In this document: piece by piece, positions 12,501 through 27,700 of the stretch
How the letters are laid out: every line of letters begins with the position of its first letter
Position numbering within the stretch: the stretch's first letter is position 1
Source: Xiphias gladius
Lineage: Eukaryota; Chordata; Actinopteri; Istiophoriformes; Xiphiidae
Direction: 5' to 3'
Assembly: GCF_016859285.1 (NCBI RefSeq)
Contig: NC_053414.1
Coordinates: forward strand, 5,307,017-5,371,016
DNA: 64,000 bases
The notes under the pieces: generated by a model
What the model was told of the DNA's origin: nothing
The model's input: the letters and a program-made list of their open reading frames with translations, nothing else
Databases searched by the model: none
Made by a program: the position numbers and the translations under genes

Positions 12501-15500
12501 GTAGGATAGAAACTTATATGACTTGATGATGATGTTCACGCGCTATGCATGCACTGGCCATAAATTAAAATTGAGACAAGCATAGCGTGGCTTATTTCCA
12601 TTTATGGAAAGGCTACAGGCGGCTCCATAGGTAGGTCCCCCTGGACTCATTTAATATCTGTCCAAAGCCCCTTGGAGAGACCTTGAAACTTCTATATGAG
12701 CATCACCAAAAGTGATTAAATGATAAACTTTGCCCTCACAATTCCATCCTTAAAATATTGTTATAAATGTCTTACATCATGATAAGTTTGCTTCATAAAC
12801 AAGTTGATAAACACACTAGCTGCGGAAGATTCTTCCACTTAATTTTCATGCTAAAATTGCAGCCTGCCTTTCAGCTGTGTAGTCAAATACTTTTAGAATA
12901 AGTGTGAACGAAAGATGTAGGCTCCAACCCCAAATCAGAGCACAGTGGTGTTAGACATGGAGTACATAGAGTGCCCTAACGTTGCAAGTAAACTTCCAAC
13001 AACGAAGCTCCTGTTACTCAAGCCACATAAATACCATTCCAAAATGGACGCATTAGATGGATGAATACAATGGTAATAATAATAATAATAGCAATGATAA
13101 TACCAAAAGAAACAGTAATCCAGTTTGATTATTAGGCTAATTCCATGTAGTAATAACCCACGGACAGACTTATGAAGATTATCATACACTCCCATGTATC
13201 CTCTTAAGTGATAACGTGAAGAGGACATGCTGAAAGACAGAAGGTCAAACAGTTGTGTATAGTTTTCCTACCTCAAAGATAGTGTACCAGTGGAATATTT
13301 GTTCTACTTCCACAAAAGAGGAAGAAAATACCATCAGAAAATTTGAATAAACACAATTTTATGAATACCTGCAGTTTTGTGTTTAAAATAAAACTTTGAA
13401 CTAAGTTCAAATTCAGGTCAAGTCAATAATCACAGATTTGCCTCAAGGGGCTTAACAATCTGTACGGCATTAAGTTGTAGTCAGAAATCTCTGAAATTCC
13501 ATGAAAAGACTTATATATTCCTGGGAAAATATTACCTTTTAAAATCAATGGAAAACCTTCAATCTGATGTGAAGCAGATGTTTTCACTTCATGACCTGAT
13601 GAGAGTTTTTCCGCTTAATTGACAACCCGCACACTCAGTGTTACGTTTTGTTGCATCTGTTAGGGCACAAAAACGTAAACCTTCACATCTATTGTCTGAC
13701 AAAGCTACAAACTAGTCGTAGCCCATTTTTTACTGTATATTTTTTTAATATATATACTGCGTACCATCGGCATTCATCTGTTCATGAGAGGGATTGCTGA
13801 CCAGTCTGTGCTTCACTGTCAGTGAAACTGGAGCTCAGTTCGAGTCTGCCACTGCATAAACGGCAACTCTCCTCAGGAGCGCAATACATACTGCAAAATA
13901 GTTGGTGGAGTAGTCTATAGGCTGTTTTCATGTTACTGATTTCATGTTGTGTATTTCAGTTACAAACCTGTAATTTGGCATCGGCTAAATGTGGATGGTA
14001 ATCCAAAACAAGCATATTACACTCTCACAAACATCCTCCCTCCTGCCCTCTCTGGTTCTTTCTCCTTTTCATCTGCCTTCGGTCTTTTTGTGAGCAACTG
14101 TTGTGGCTGTTAATGCCAAACAGATTCAGTTTCTGCCCATGCCAAAAGCTTCTGAATGGACGGTCTATTTCTGGACAGAGTTTTCTCCCATCGCCTTTCA
14201 TGTGTCACCATCTTGTGTTTTAGGGAAAAAGAATGTTGGCCCAAGAACGTACAGTTTACTATAAGTACTTTTTATGTTTACTTTATTCAGAACATGGAAG
14301 CTGTGTCTCTGTATCAGCGGTTTTGTTTCATAAAAGAAATGCAACCTGTAACTTGCTGATGATGATGCTTTTACACTGGTTGCAGTCAACATGTGGTAGA
14401 GCGCCATTCCATTTGTTCTTCCAAATGTGGTGACCGTGGTCATTAATATGATTGTTTTAGTATCAGGAAACAAAGATAATTTATTAAGATTTAGCGGCAT
14501 GTGCATATTATCGTTTTTTTCTTCTTTCAGTGCAGGATATCTCAGTGACAGCAGCGAGACAGTTTTTGCTCTTTCTGTGTTTTCCTTTTGTGGTCTTGCT
14601 TGCAAAATGTATATAAAATGTAAAATAAATATAAAATATATTTAAATATCACCTCAATGTATGCAGTAAGTTGCAATACATAAGTGTGTCTCGTTTAATT
14701 GTGCACCATTAATACCTGTAGAAAAACTTGGTAGTTAGCATGCACGGTTATAACGACCATGGCTGAACAGACAGAAAAAGTAAGAAAACCAACAAAAACC
14801 TATAGTAATGTGTGTTTAGCACCGAAGATGGAGCCAAAATTAAGTAAAGAAGAATTAGGCAGATTTCCTACCTTTTATTTTTTTTCAGTAAGTTAAGTTC
14901 AAACTGAGAGGCAGTGAGAGATATCCGAAGACATTTTAGCCTTTTGCTACATGCTCCTCAGCTTTTCACACATAATTAAAAAGGTCTGCAAGACACCAGA
15001 ATGAAATTGTTAAGATAAAGATGGTGCTTCACTTCAGGGATGTCTTGGCTGGCAGAAGCATCCCTGGCCTCAAGGCTAAAAAAATCTCACCTCGTGAGAA
15101 AAGCGAGTTTCAAAGAGTTTTACGCAGCTGGCTTTTAAGATGATAAATGTCATGAAATAGAGTTGCTCTCCAGCGTGCTCCCTGACTCAACGCCTGAACT
15201 TGTCTCATGACTGTTTTTTTTTTTTTTTTATTGCTGTGAGGCAGGAGAAAACATGTTTATTTCTTGGACTCTATGGCAGAAATCTAGTTTCAATGCATTG
15301 ACAAAAAATATGATTCTCATTGACTTAGAGCTTCTTCTTTCGCCGCAGCACAAATTTATGATTAGTTTGTTCACACTTAGCAGGAGAGGGCCAAAAACAA
15401 AACGTCAATCTGTCCATTAGAGACAAGTTACTTTGACATTCCTGGCTAATGCAAATTTTGCTGCATCAGGTTCTCTTTTGATAATAGTAAATCCTCAAAA

Positions 15501-18500
15501 ATACAAGTTTCTGAACATGTTTAGTCTTCAATCAGAGGGAGCTACTGCTTCATTAGACTACAATCTCAGCAATGCCCTTTTTTCTACTGGAAAAGAATTA
15601 CACCAGACATACAAAACAGGTGTAGAGAAACGCAGACACATAGGACAACAGGCAGACACTGATCGCAGCAGAAAAGGCTGGTAAAAGTTTCAGTTATTTA
15701 AATCACTTGAGGTAGTTTGCATTTAGTATTTTGTTTAATTCAACCTGTGTCAGGCTTCTTGCCAAACACCTCAGAAAACCATTTACAACTTGCTGATACT
15801 TGTGCATATTTCAGTTAAATGTATTGCTACCAGCGTTTTGACGTAATGGGCCAAGCTGTCTTCATCACGATTATTCGTCGGTTGTTTCAATAAAATTTTG
15901 CATCAGAATTTAAATGGTGCCGTAACGCGTATTATTCCTCAGGCTATGTATAACAACCCCAGCCCGGTTCCCGCTTTAATCCTTCCGATTAAGGACAAGC
16001 GGGTGGAGAACAGGAAGGAGAAAAGGAAGGAGAGGGATGGTGGAATCACTTTCTTTTTTTTTCCTCACCACTTGGAGCATGCTGAGTGTACAAACCCAAA
16101 AAGCTCCAAATGTAGAGTATCAACCCTTTTATTTCATTTATAACTGAAGGCTTATCAGTGCTTCGTTAATATGTCTACATCTGCAGTTTGTAGTAAAATA
16201 GATGGTAAGATTATATCGATTGTAGAATTCACATGGATTCACTGTAAGTAGAACCGGACTGTTACAGGGTTATTAACGTTGATACTGAAATTGATATTTG
16301 CAAGTTAAAAAATCTGATAATGATACATTGGCCAATATTATTTTTTTAAACAAACATAGCAATTGAACAAACATTTTGATGAGCATTCCTCAAAGTTGGT
16401 TACTTAAGAATTTTGACCAAGTTATGTATAGGTCAGATTGATGAAGATTATTCGCAGATGCACCGGTCCAGCCAGTGTTTTGGTCAAAGATGTACACGTG
16501 GCCGATTGTAGAAGCGTGACGTTGTTAATGGATATGTGGATACATTTATTCACATTAATTCTGATATACAATCTTATGTGACATGCTCTTAGCTAATGCT
16601 GCACATTCCTAGTGGAGTGGTATGGTTTGAAATTAGCTTTGCCACTATCTTCTGCATCATCTGATTCCTCCTTACGCTTTATTTATGTTTATTGTCGACC
16701 TTGTGAAAAGACAGTGAAATGTCAAATGTCACAGAAAAAACAGGTGGCCACAACCAGCTTTTTTTTTTTTTTTTTTTAAGATTAACACCTCATTGACAAC
16801 TGACTGACTGATACAGATGAGGAACATAGGTAAACACATGTACAAGTCAATTAGCTGTCACTACACACTGAACTCAGCTTAGTTTTCTCCAGTTGCAGAG
16901 ATCCTCTCACTCGCGGCTGCTCTGCTCTCTGTCACTTTTTCTTCTTCTAGCAGTCACTTGAAATGAAAAATTACTGGCTGTCGTGTCTCCGTCTGCACGG
17001 TAACTGATCCGCCTCTGGAAAGCGAGTGCTCGTCGGCTCAGTGAAAATTTCCTACCAGCCAAGTGAAGATAACTCAGGCTGGTTGGTAAATGTGTGTTAA
17101 CTCTCACGTTGAAAATAGAATTAATCTCAGTGGGATAGCATGGTTCAGTTGAAATTTAAACATGAGTGAGAGGGCAAAATATTTCTGTGTGGAATTTTTC
17201 AAGAATGCTTTCAGGTACCTGAGCACTATTTCTGTCCAGGGGCCCTTGGATATTTCTGGCATGGCAACCTCTTAGTGTGGTATGAGGGGAGGATGGATTC
17301 CTTTTTCCAACACAAACACTTGCATGGAGCCACTCTTTAGCCTGCATCCAAAGCTGTCTAATCAGATAACTTAGCTGAAACTGCTTTGCTACTTGTTAAC
17401 ACAATAAAGTTGCATTTATAACTTGCAACTTAAATAGTTTTTGGACTAGTTAATCACTGATGACACTTTAAAGAAGCAGTGAAAACTTGTTAAATTTTGG
17501 ATCGAGTCGGATTTGATTCAACATTCCTTTATTGACGACTTTCAAATTTCAGTGAAACAATAGAAAAATCTTGTGCTGTGCAGGATGCAACGTTTTCTAA
17601 TTTTACCCATAATTTTATTTTTGTTTAACATAAAAGGAATTAGATCAAATGTGGCCAAAGAACAGACAAAGAAAAAGAAACAGCCGGTTAGTGCAGCCAA
17701 AAAACATCATCATGTATTAGGTGTAAACACAGTTTCCTACCCGACCAAATTCGCTGTGTCTGTGTTAATTGTTTTGCTGAAGGACAATTGGGCTACCCAC
17801 TCACAGCTACAAAGGATTGGACTTGAAGCCTTACATATGCAATACAATACAATAATGTGTCAGTACAGTCCATTTCTCGCTGCCAAGTGATGGCAGGCAA
17901 GCTGGTGGGAGGCTAAGAGCTAAACATAGATAGCATGTGGAACAAACAAGATAAAATGGGTTTTGTCATGTGGTTTAATCCATTTACCATTTATTCTCCT
18001 AACAGTAATATGTGTGAAACAGCCTGATGCGACTACAGGAGGAATAGAGCAGACTAACCAAAAACCTTATTTTGTCATTTGCATGTTTTTCAGTTTAAAC
18101 AGATTAAGGGAGAACTATATGTTGGCATACTTATGTCCCTTTTATATCAACTTGAACAGTGTCGACTGACCCTCTTCAAGTCGACTTATTAGTGATCCAT
18201 TGTGGGACATTTATCATCACCCTTGAAGAAAGACCCTCAGATGCTCATGATGCTGACTGAGATACAGCATTAAAATATTACTTACCTATGCTGGCTTTCT
18301 GCATTTTTCAAAGTGTTGTGCAGATTATGCTGAATTACCTATTGTGCGTAATTAAAGTACATGTGCCCGTTATTTTACTGCTTTAATTTGGAATCTAAGT
18401 GGGCTTTTATTGGAAATTTTGTGGTGAATAATTTTTTGTTGAATGGTGTGCTCCTTTCTCTCTTAACTTTATTGCTGTCTATAAAGCTGAATGTTTTCAT

Positions 18501-18643
18501 TCTTCAGAAACAGAAGCAGAAACATCAGATCAAATAAACGACAGCACTCCTCCTTTCTCTGTTTGACTTGATCTAGTCACAAGCTCCGACAAGATTACCT
18601 GTGTAGTTTTGCATGCGAAATCTGTCGGTCAGCATTGGGGGTC

Positions 18644-18708
<65 letters not shown>

Positions 18709-21700
18709 TAGACAAACTGAAACATAGTGAAGTGTCTGTTTTTAAAGAAATGCATTTAAACCTACTGTCATAGTATCTTTCCATGTCTCATCCCTTACAG
18801 CAAAAGTAGGATTCAATAAAAATGTATTTGTCTGTGTGTTTGTGTGTTTTGTATGTTTGTGTATCTGTGTGTCTGTGTGTGTGTGTGTCTGTGTGTCTAG
18901 ATGGGCCAGGTGAGGAGGAGATGGAGGCTCAGGATGGTGCTCCTGACCCAACAGGCAAAGGAAAAGGCCAAGGCTCGTCACAGGTAGACTCGATCAATGT
19001 GTACTCAGTTATAAAAATAAGTAAATAAATGGAATACTAGAAAAACACATACTAAAAATGTACTTGTGGGGAACTATAAAAACTTAGATCGCAGGTTTTT
19101 CATCTCCAGGCGCATACTTTTGCATTTCTGATGTCTCATAAAGCTGAAGACAATGCACTTCAGATGCAGTATCACTGAGGGCCACTAGATGCTGGCTCAA
19201 AATCTCTGGCCTCATAAAGATCCATTCAAAAGGTGCCAATTTTTCTCCAGACATACAAAGTAATTTTTCCCAATAAGACATTTTTCTCTCAAAAGCTACT
19301 TTCTTTCTCTCAGGCTTATTGCTGCATTAATAAACTCTAGCAATAATTCTGATGTTAAGTCATTTTAAGTGCAGCTCAGTTGAGAAGAGGTGGCTGTTGT
19401 GAAAGAATTGTGCATCTCTCAGATACCTAATATGGAGTGTGTATCTTACTATGTCTTGACCAGGCCCTGCTCAACAATGAGGAGGGTCTGGATGATGAGG
19501 AGAGAGCAAGAAGGAGAGCTGAGAGGAGGAGAGCTAAAAGAAAAGTGAGTAAAAAGAAACCTCTCTGACATGACGTGACTTGACAATATATTTCAAAGCT
19601 CATAAGCTGCAACTGCCAAAACTAATAAAATATTGTACGAGTACAGCAAACAAATAGATTGGTACCAAAAAATGAAAATACAAACTTTATAAAAGGACAA
19701 CAGAGAAATAACTGCTCAAAATGAAAAACCATTAAAAAAACCATAAAGCATTTAAAAATATATTTTAAAATACAGATTTCTGATGTTTGCCTTCATATTG
19801 TCACATCATACAAAGGACTAACTCTTTAGTTTCAGTTCTTTTTTAGCTGATGCATTCAGTGTGTTGTCAAAGGACAGGGATAACTTAACACAAGAATGTC
19901 ATAAATCTTATTCTGTTCATTGGGTAGCTGCTTCTTGTCTTTTATATTCTGGAGAAACATGATACAAAACAAACTACGACATGTGCAGCAGTTCAGTAAA
20001 ATGACAAACAATGGCACTTTAACATGCACCACCTCCACTGAAAAACACTCAGATAAAAAAAAAACAACTCAGTAACAAAATTGGAAAATAAGGGTAAATC
20101 TATGTTGTCTATGTCATAGCTCATGTCTTTTATCGTTCATGGTTTATCTACTAACTGAAATGAATGTACCTGCTACATTCCACACATCACTGCACCTATT
20201 ACTACACCCTTATTTATTCATGACACGCGTTGCCTCACCTGTCTTCACACCTTTTCCAGAGCTGCTGCTGTAATTACCTCCTTGTCTGTTTCCATACATT
20301 TTTATCACACCCTCCTCATAACTGTTCCAGCCCCTGTCTCCTCACTTTTTATGACACACCTGACTGCGCATCCACATCTACACCAGTGTCCATACATGAC
20401 CCCGTACCATCCCACAGCCACCATGTCCATGCTCTCCTTTCAGAGGCAGAAAGAACGGAAGAAGCTGGAGAGAGAGGAGAAGATGGAGGATGCGTCAGAG
20501 CAGGTGAGAACACAACGGCCTAAATGACGTCTGTCTTTTCTCCTTAGCTGTTATTTCTGTCTCTTTAACGTATGAAGCCTTGCATAGTTTATATGTTGCT
20601 ATATGTTCATGCAATCGTCATTATGTCCATCAGCTTTATGCACGCATTCATGTGCACTCACATGTATCTGTACACACGGATCTGGATGTGCATGTGTTTG
20701 AGTGTCTGCTCGTGTGTACTGTAGATTCAGTAGTGAGGTTTTCATCTCATTGTTGCACAGCAATTTTCTGAAATTTGAGCAAAATAAAATGTGAATTCAG
20801 TGCATGTTTCAAACAAGTAGCTTTTACAGTAAAAATTATTTTAAGAAATACCTAATGATGAGGTCTGTTTGATTCCACTTAGAGATGAATCCAACATGAG
20901 TTACTCTTTGACTAAATCGAAACAATCTCACTGCTCCAACAGGTGTTAATATCTTAAAACATCTTAATAACGAGTACACTATCAATCGCTAATCTACGTG
21001 TTATATTTATATATTTATATTTATATTTATATTTATATTTATATAATGCATTACTCAGCATTCTTTTGTGGAAGCACAGTTATTCTGGTGGCTTTTGCCC
21101 GAAGTTACACAATACCTCTATAAGCCGAAGTAGGAATATGTGACTTCCTATTCTTATGGGGTCATTTTCTGATATCCTTTTAACTTGTAACAGGAAGAAG
21201 AAGTGGCTGGAGCGGTGTCAGAGAGTGACAGTGACGCGGAATTCAAAGAGGAGGAGCAATGGACTGCGGTTCGTCCCAGAAACAAATACAACCCTGAATC
21301 AGTCCCTGCCCTTGTGACTACAGAGAACAAGAGCAACCGACACAGGACCTCTGAGGAGGTGAGTTCAAGCCAGGCGGGCATGCTTATTATTTCATCCATT
21401 CCTTCAAAATAAAATGAGTACGTGGTGACCAAGTATTTAGGCCGGCAAAGCAAAAAAGAGACCTGATGGTTTAACAGTCCTGCAAAGTGTCCTTGAACAG
21501 CCAAGTGTCCTGTTAAATTGTTCATGAGCGAGACATTGAATCCCTGTCTGCTCACTCGCTGTAAAGTTTCATGTATACGCCTAATAAAACTTAATTGCTG
21601 TGGAACTAGCTTAGGTAAAATGGCAAACTTAATCAGGTGTGAATGTCATTAAACAAATAGATCTGAAGAGAGTAAGCTGGCCTTTCTTTGCATCACATAC

Positions 21701-24700
21701 CGTATTTTCTTAATGTTGGCTGTACGTTTACTTGAACCTGAAGTCACTTTGTAAATAGGTCTCCGGGGTCTTTGTGAAAACAACGGCAGGTTAAATGTCA
21801 GTAAGTCTTACTAACTTACAAGTCGGTAAAAGAAAAGTACTTTTGGCGCAGACTGGGACTCTACATCCCTCATGGTCCAAGGCTGGAGCTCTGCTCAGCA
21901 ATGCTCTTGGCTTCTCAATCGCCCCAGCTGGGGAAGTCATTCTACGGTTCTGAGTTGCGACGGGTCCTTGTCTAGTTTTCCTTGGTCTGGTCCAGACAGA
22001 AAAATTTCACTTTGAATTTTTGTGTGTGGGTTATTATTTTTATGATTTATTATATTAATTTACCATCTCTTGTGTTCATGCCAGTTACATGATCAAAGCT
22101 GAATGAAATCTACCACACTTTCCTTCGAAGAGGATCCTCTATCCTCTATGCTCTATTTTAAGGTATCTCAGCGCAGTCACTTTTGTTGCATCTGCGTCTG
22201 ATTGGCTCCCGTCCTAAAACTAACCAAGTTAGAAAAGTTAAAGCTGCAGAATTTCAATAAACTGCTCCAAACATGTAGGGTATGAACACACTCTGACTTT
22301 GCAAGATGTCTGTCTGAAATGTTTGATAAGATTCAAGGCAACAGTAGCTTAGTGTTTTTTTTCATAAACATAAGGTCAAATGTCAAAATAGCAAAACTCC
22401 TCAGCCAAAACTTCAGTGTCTTTGCGTGAAACTTTGAGCCCCTGCCGGTTCCAGAGGCAATCAACCTGTGCTCTCACCTCTGAGATCGTATTTGTTTTAA
22501 TACTATACATTTGTTTTGGGCAGATATTCATCTGTTCATCTGATATTCAAGTAGCAACTTGACACACAGATACGTGATTACAAAACAAACCTGATCCAGT
22601 CCACAAAAATCAACTGTTCTGAAAACACAAGGTGTAAGTATACAGCAAGCAAGCCATGATGATGTGTGGAAAAAGCTGATTCCAAATCACTGGACTAGAG
22701 CGATTTGACTGAAAATGTTTCTTCTCAAGCAAGTTGAACTTAGAACTAAGGAATCTTTGCAGACAAACAGTGAAAAATCTTCAATTAAAACTGCAGTCCA
22801 GTGTTTTGGATAGCTGCTGTAGACCAACAGAAACAACCCACACTGATTTATTAATCATGCAAATCAACAGTTGGTCAGAGCAGGTGTCTTCCCATTTTTA
22901 AACTGTACTTATCACGTCTCGAGTCTATTGTATTGAGTGTCACGTGTCACCTCTTGGCGTTTCAGGAGCCAGAGTGGGACGTCAGCAGTGCATTTGTGGC
23001 TAATGCCGCCAGCCACATCAAACTAAAAGGCCTGAAGAACAGTGCAATACAGATCACCAGAGAGAACAAGGAGAACGAGGCCAGGAGCAGCCAGGTACAA
23101 ACACAGAGGGCTTCAAGTAGAAAACTGTTCTGTACATTCATCCAGTTTGTAGTTACTGAACCTCCCCCAAGGTCCTTTGGGGGATGATCAAGCACTGGCA
23201 CTAGATCTTTTGCTGAAGATGTGGAAGCTCGTTGAGTCAGCATTGAATACACTATAGCAACATAACTCTCTGTTGTGACTGCAGGGGGAGAACACAGAAG
23301 AAATGAGAAGGAGGGGGGAGTCTCTGACAGGTGAATCTACCCTGTGCCCTTTTTATAACTCTAGTGCACAAGATACACTCATCATTACATTGTTTAAGTA
23401 AATTCCGTTTCCAAATTTTATGCATATTTCATATTTCATTTTCCTTCTTTCATCATGCTCATTTCATCATCTAATCATTATTAGCAAAATTGCCTCAATG
23501 AGCATTAGCATAAATACAGTAGCTTGAAATTTTATTTAATATGCTGTGTAGAGTCAAACTTAAGATTAAGTATATGGGATAGATTTGTTTAATTATTAAT
23601 TTAAACTTAAACTCCATTAAAAAAAAAACATAACTTTTTATGGTATTTTCTACTGACATTGCTACTAATGCAAAGTGTTAAAGGTCCGTCCACCAAAAAA
23701 ATTGTTTTTTCACATTCCATGAAGATAATTTGAGACAAAGTTTTGAGATGCATATCTCTGTGCTGAACAAAGCTGTGACAAATTATATTTGAAAGATTCA
23801 ACAGCAGTGTTCTTACTCAATAACAATGTCCTGGTTACAAAAACTAACTCCGCTGGCGCTGACCGTCGTCTTCACCACTTAAAATGACAAACGTTGGTGG
23901 CAGCAGGACAAATCAGGTCTCGCTAATTAAGGTTGAAGTAATTCCGAAAGTATTCTGACCTCCGAAGATCATTTGTGAGGGAAGAACCTTGACCGTAAAA
24001 CATTCCACGTGGACTGAGTGTTTCTGTAGTTCCCACAACGCCAGCAAGGGACGCGTCTTCTCTTTAGCAGATCACATCAATTTCCGGAGTCGCATTCTCC
24101 CACTTTATCTTTCATTCATATTATTTGAACAATTTAAGGTCAAAAAGTTAATAACTTTGAACTAGGACCTTCAGTATTTGGAACAAGTAGCTTGCAAAAA
24201 GGTGCGTCAGATTTAATAGACTACAGCTGTTTCAATCCATATTTCAGTTTTTCAGATGCATATTTAATCAACATTTGGACATGCTAAATTAAGCATTCGA
24301 TCGTACTGGGTGTCGGCAGATACTCTATAATAAAAGACTCAGATCAGGACTGGGGACAAAAAAACTTGATTTGGACATTCCTATTCATATTCATATGTAT
24401 AAGAGTGCAAGTGTGTGCGTGTGTGTGTGTGCGTCTGCTCGTGCGTGTGCATGTGTGTGAACGATATCCAGAGCAGGGCATTCAGATGTTCGGGCAAGGC
24501 CAGTACACCCAAGCAGTGGACATGTTCACAGAAGCCATCTTCTGTGACCCCAAGGACCACAGGTGAGCTGAAATTTGAACTCTGACCCCAACTCAACTAC
24601 ACTAACCAGGTCCTCTCCGGATTGCAGTCCAACGTCTCCCTCACATTTACTTTAGCGTAATATAAATATGTCTCTGTCTATGTCTCCATGTGTCTTTCTC

Positions 24701-27700
24701 TTGTCTCTGAGGTTCTATGGAAATCGGTCTTACTGTTATTGGTGTCTGGAGCAGTACTCCTCTGCCCTAACAGACGCCCAGATTTCCATTGAGCTGGCTC
24801 CTGATTGGCCGAAGGGATACTTCCGTAAGGGGTGTGCTCTGATGGGGTTAAAGGTTAGCAAATGCTGTATAACACACTAATACGTGTCAGCAAAAGAGTA
24901 ATAATTTCCATTCTGTGATTTAATAATTGGACCTAAAGTGTATGCTGACTGCTTGAGTAATACTTTTTTAACACGCCTGAAAAGTGTAAAAACTAAAACT
25001 ACAGCACTATACGCATTTAAACTACCTCCAATCCTTATCAGGTAGTCTAACATCATGTGTTTTGATTTTTGTGCATCCTAACATTTCTGGCTGATGGTGT
25101 GTGTGTGTGCGTGTGTGTGTGTGTGTGTGTGCGTGTGTGTGTGTGTGTCACATTACAGCGCTACAGTGAGGCAGAGAAGGCAATGGAGCAGGTGTTGAAG
25201 TTAGATCAGCACATTAAGGAAGCATCCAGTAAACTCGTTACCTGCCAGGTCCTGCAGCTCATGGTGAGGAGCTTCACAAGAGACTAGAAGGCTGGACTTC
25301 CACTGACGCCTGCTCATAAAACCAGGAGATAAAAATCAGTTCGTTTCAACAATGCAGGCCTACTCGTTTTCCCACAGGTTCCTGTTCTGGGGCCCTGAAG
25401 CAGGAAAAGAAGTTTTGTGTATTATTATCAAATTGAAAGAAGAGAATCATATCAACTTGTTAAATCAAACCAAAATTTATTGTGGGGAAAAAAAAGACAC
25501 CAACATGTGCTTAGTTGCTACTAACATGTTGAATATTTAGTCATTTTGGTGACCAGTGTCCATGTGTGGAGGAGGAGATGACTTTTTTATGCGTCTCAGA
25601 ATCTCATACTTGCACACGTTCAACCAGATGGTTAGAGCTGATTGTTGTCCCTACAAATGATGATTCAGTTGCTTCAGGTCTTCAGAAAAGACAGATACAT
25701 GAGGTAGCTTCTGACCTTCTAACCTGAGTTTTTCGATTTACTTTTTTTACCGTAGGAGGTGGGTTTTGAGGAAGAGCAGAGTAAACTGCTGCTGGAGAAG
25801 TTTAACACCGTTCAGGCGGTCCTCACCTCCTCTGAAGCCAAAGGTAATAGGGAGATGCAGTACCACATCTGTCCACACAGAGGCAGCCCCACTCTCAGTC
25901 ACAGTCATATCAAATTCATTTTCACCCCCAAGAGACAGAGCAGAAAAGCAGAAATATACTGATACTAATGCCAGTACTCACAACAAGACTTTAGTGTAAG
26001 AACACAGTAAATACACAGAATTTAAAGTACTTTACTAAAACTACTAGTAAAGTAAATTATGGAAAGCAAACTTACACAGAAAGATGTATTCAGTTAACTT
26101 GGTAAAAGGACAAGTTTATAGCAGCAATCTGCAATCTTTATACAGACGTAGACACTCAACATTATCCAATAAAGAAAAAGATGAACACTTCCATGCGCAG
26201 CAATTTGTAGATGATTTTAAAGTGTGTCTGGCTCCATAATGGAGGTCCATTGAGGAGCAAGCTGTGTTGTAGGTTAAAATTAAATGGATAAAACTGACAT
26301 TTGTGCCCATCAGTCTGACCTCATTAACCCATAATGACAAAGTGAAAACATGGTTTTTAGAAGTTTTTTCAAATAAATCAAAAAATTCATTTACAAAAGC
26401 ATTGAGACCCTTTTTTCAGTACTTTGTAGAAACCGCTTTGGCAGCAGTTACGACTTTGAGTCTTCTTGGGTAAGTCTCTACAAGCTTTGCACATGTGGAT
26501 TTGGGCAGTTTATCCCAAACGTCTTCCATTTCTCAATTAGTGAGGCCGCCGTTCCCTCCTGGGAACACTCAAAGCTTTAGAAATGGGTTTATACCCTTGT
26601 CCTGATCTATGGCTCGCCACAGTTTTATGGTGGTGGTCTGCAGAGACCTCCTTGGATTTCATTGCTTGTTTTATGTCTTGACATGCAGTGTAAACTGTGG
26701 GGCTTTACTGTATATACACTGGTGTGTGCCTTTCTAAATGATGTCCTTTCAATTCAATTTGCCACAGGCCGACTCCATTCAAGTTCTAGACACATAATAG
26801 GATAATTAAACCAAAGAAGATGCACCTGAAGACAATTTGGAGTGCCACAGCAAAGGGTCTCAATACTTTGTATATAAGTTTTGATATTTGATCTTTCAGT
26901 GTTTGATTTTTAATATCATTTCTGAAAACATTTTTTCATTTTATCCTTATGGATCACTGAGTGCAGATTCAATTTGGCAAAAATGGCAATTTTATCTATA
27001 TAAAATTAAATCTACAACACCATAAAGTGTTCAAAACGTAAAGGGATCTGAATACTTTCTGAAGCTACTGTGCATTCCACTGATGTCTGTTTTTTTTTTT
27101 GTTTTGTTTGTTTGTGGATAACACGACATGTACTTTCTGTCCTCTCTTACTTCCAGCACTGAAGCACACATCTCTGCAGGACCAGAGTGGGTAAGTTGTA
27201 TGGCTGTGAACAATACACATAATCACACCAATGTCTTCAATAGTAAAAATCTATTGGACAAATATTATCGCTCTCTCCCACATTTTCCTCTCCTGTGATC
27301 TTTTCCTTACTTTGTCTCTTCCTGTTCACCTCCTTCCCTTGTTTTCTTCCCTTCTTTTCTCACCCCGCCCTTTTTCTTTATCTGCCTCCTCCTTTCCTCC
27401 TCCTGCTCTGTCTTCCAGGAGCTGTCGCTCTTTGTGGGTTGGGAACATTACATTGGAAGTTACAGAGAAAGACCTCTGGGATCTCTTCAAAATGTAAAAA
27501 CACTGTGTATGCGCGCTCTTTGGTCTAAAGGTGCAAAGAGCATTTAAAAACAGGGTTTATAGTTGAGTTTTTAGTGGATAACTAATGAAGGGCAGTCAAC
27601 TGTAGATTGTTCCGACAAAGATGTTTCAAAATGTCATGCCGTGCCATAAGCTTGAGCACTTAAGTGAGCACTGGCACTTGTCAATAACTTAGATTTCAAC

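Larger units (their letters stand above)
3596..18900 (+). other. Intron 1 of the TTC31-like gene (about 15.3 kb)
   Basis: Most of the gene's length is this AT-rich intron. The repeats listed separately are a MITE, a LINE-type tail, a tandem array, a palindrome and a CA repeat. Also visible are a short CA run near 3885, a G run near 4330, homopolymer T runs (for example 12182-12198 and 15215-15230), and an ATA repeat near 13075. A motif near 6327 (GTGGGCCACTTTCCCTGAAAC) recurs in diverged form near 9744. No internal exon or opposite-strand gene was supported. Open frames here are short and lack family motifs. Confidence 0.6.

Noticed and set aside
14198..14605. Minus-strand open frame of 135 codons in intron 1
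   Set aside because: Low-complexity composition, no family motif, no promoter or splice partners seen.
20230..20527. Longer open frames over exon 4 of the TTC31-like gene
   Set aside because: The part before 20444 is pyrimidine-rich intron with a clear CAG acceptor; only RQKERKK onward fits the protein and phase.
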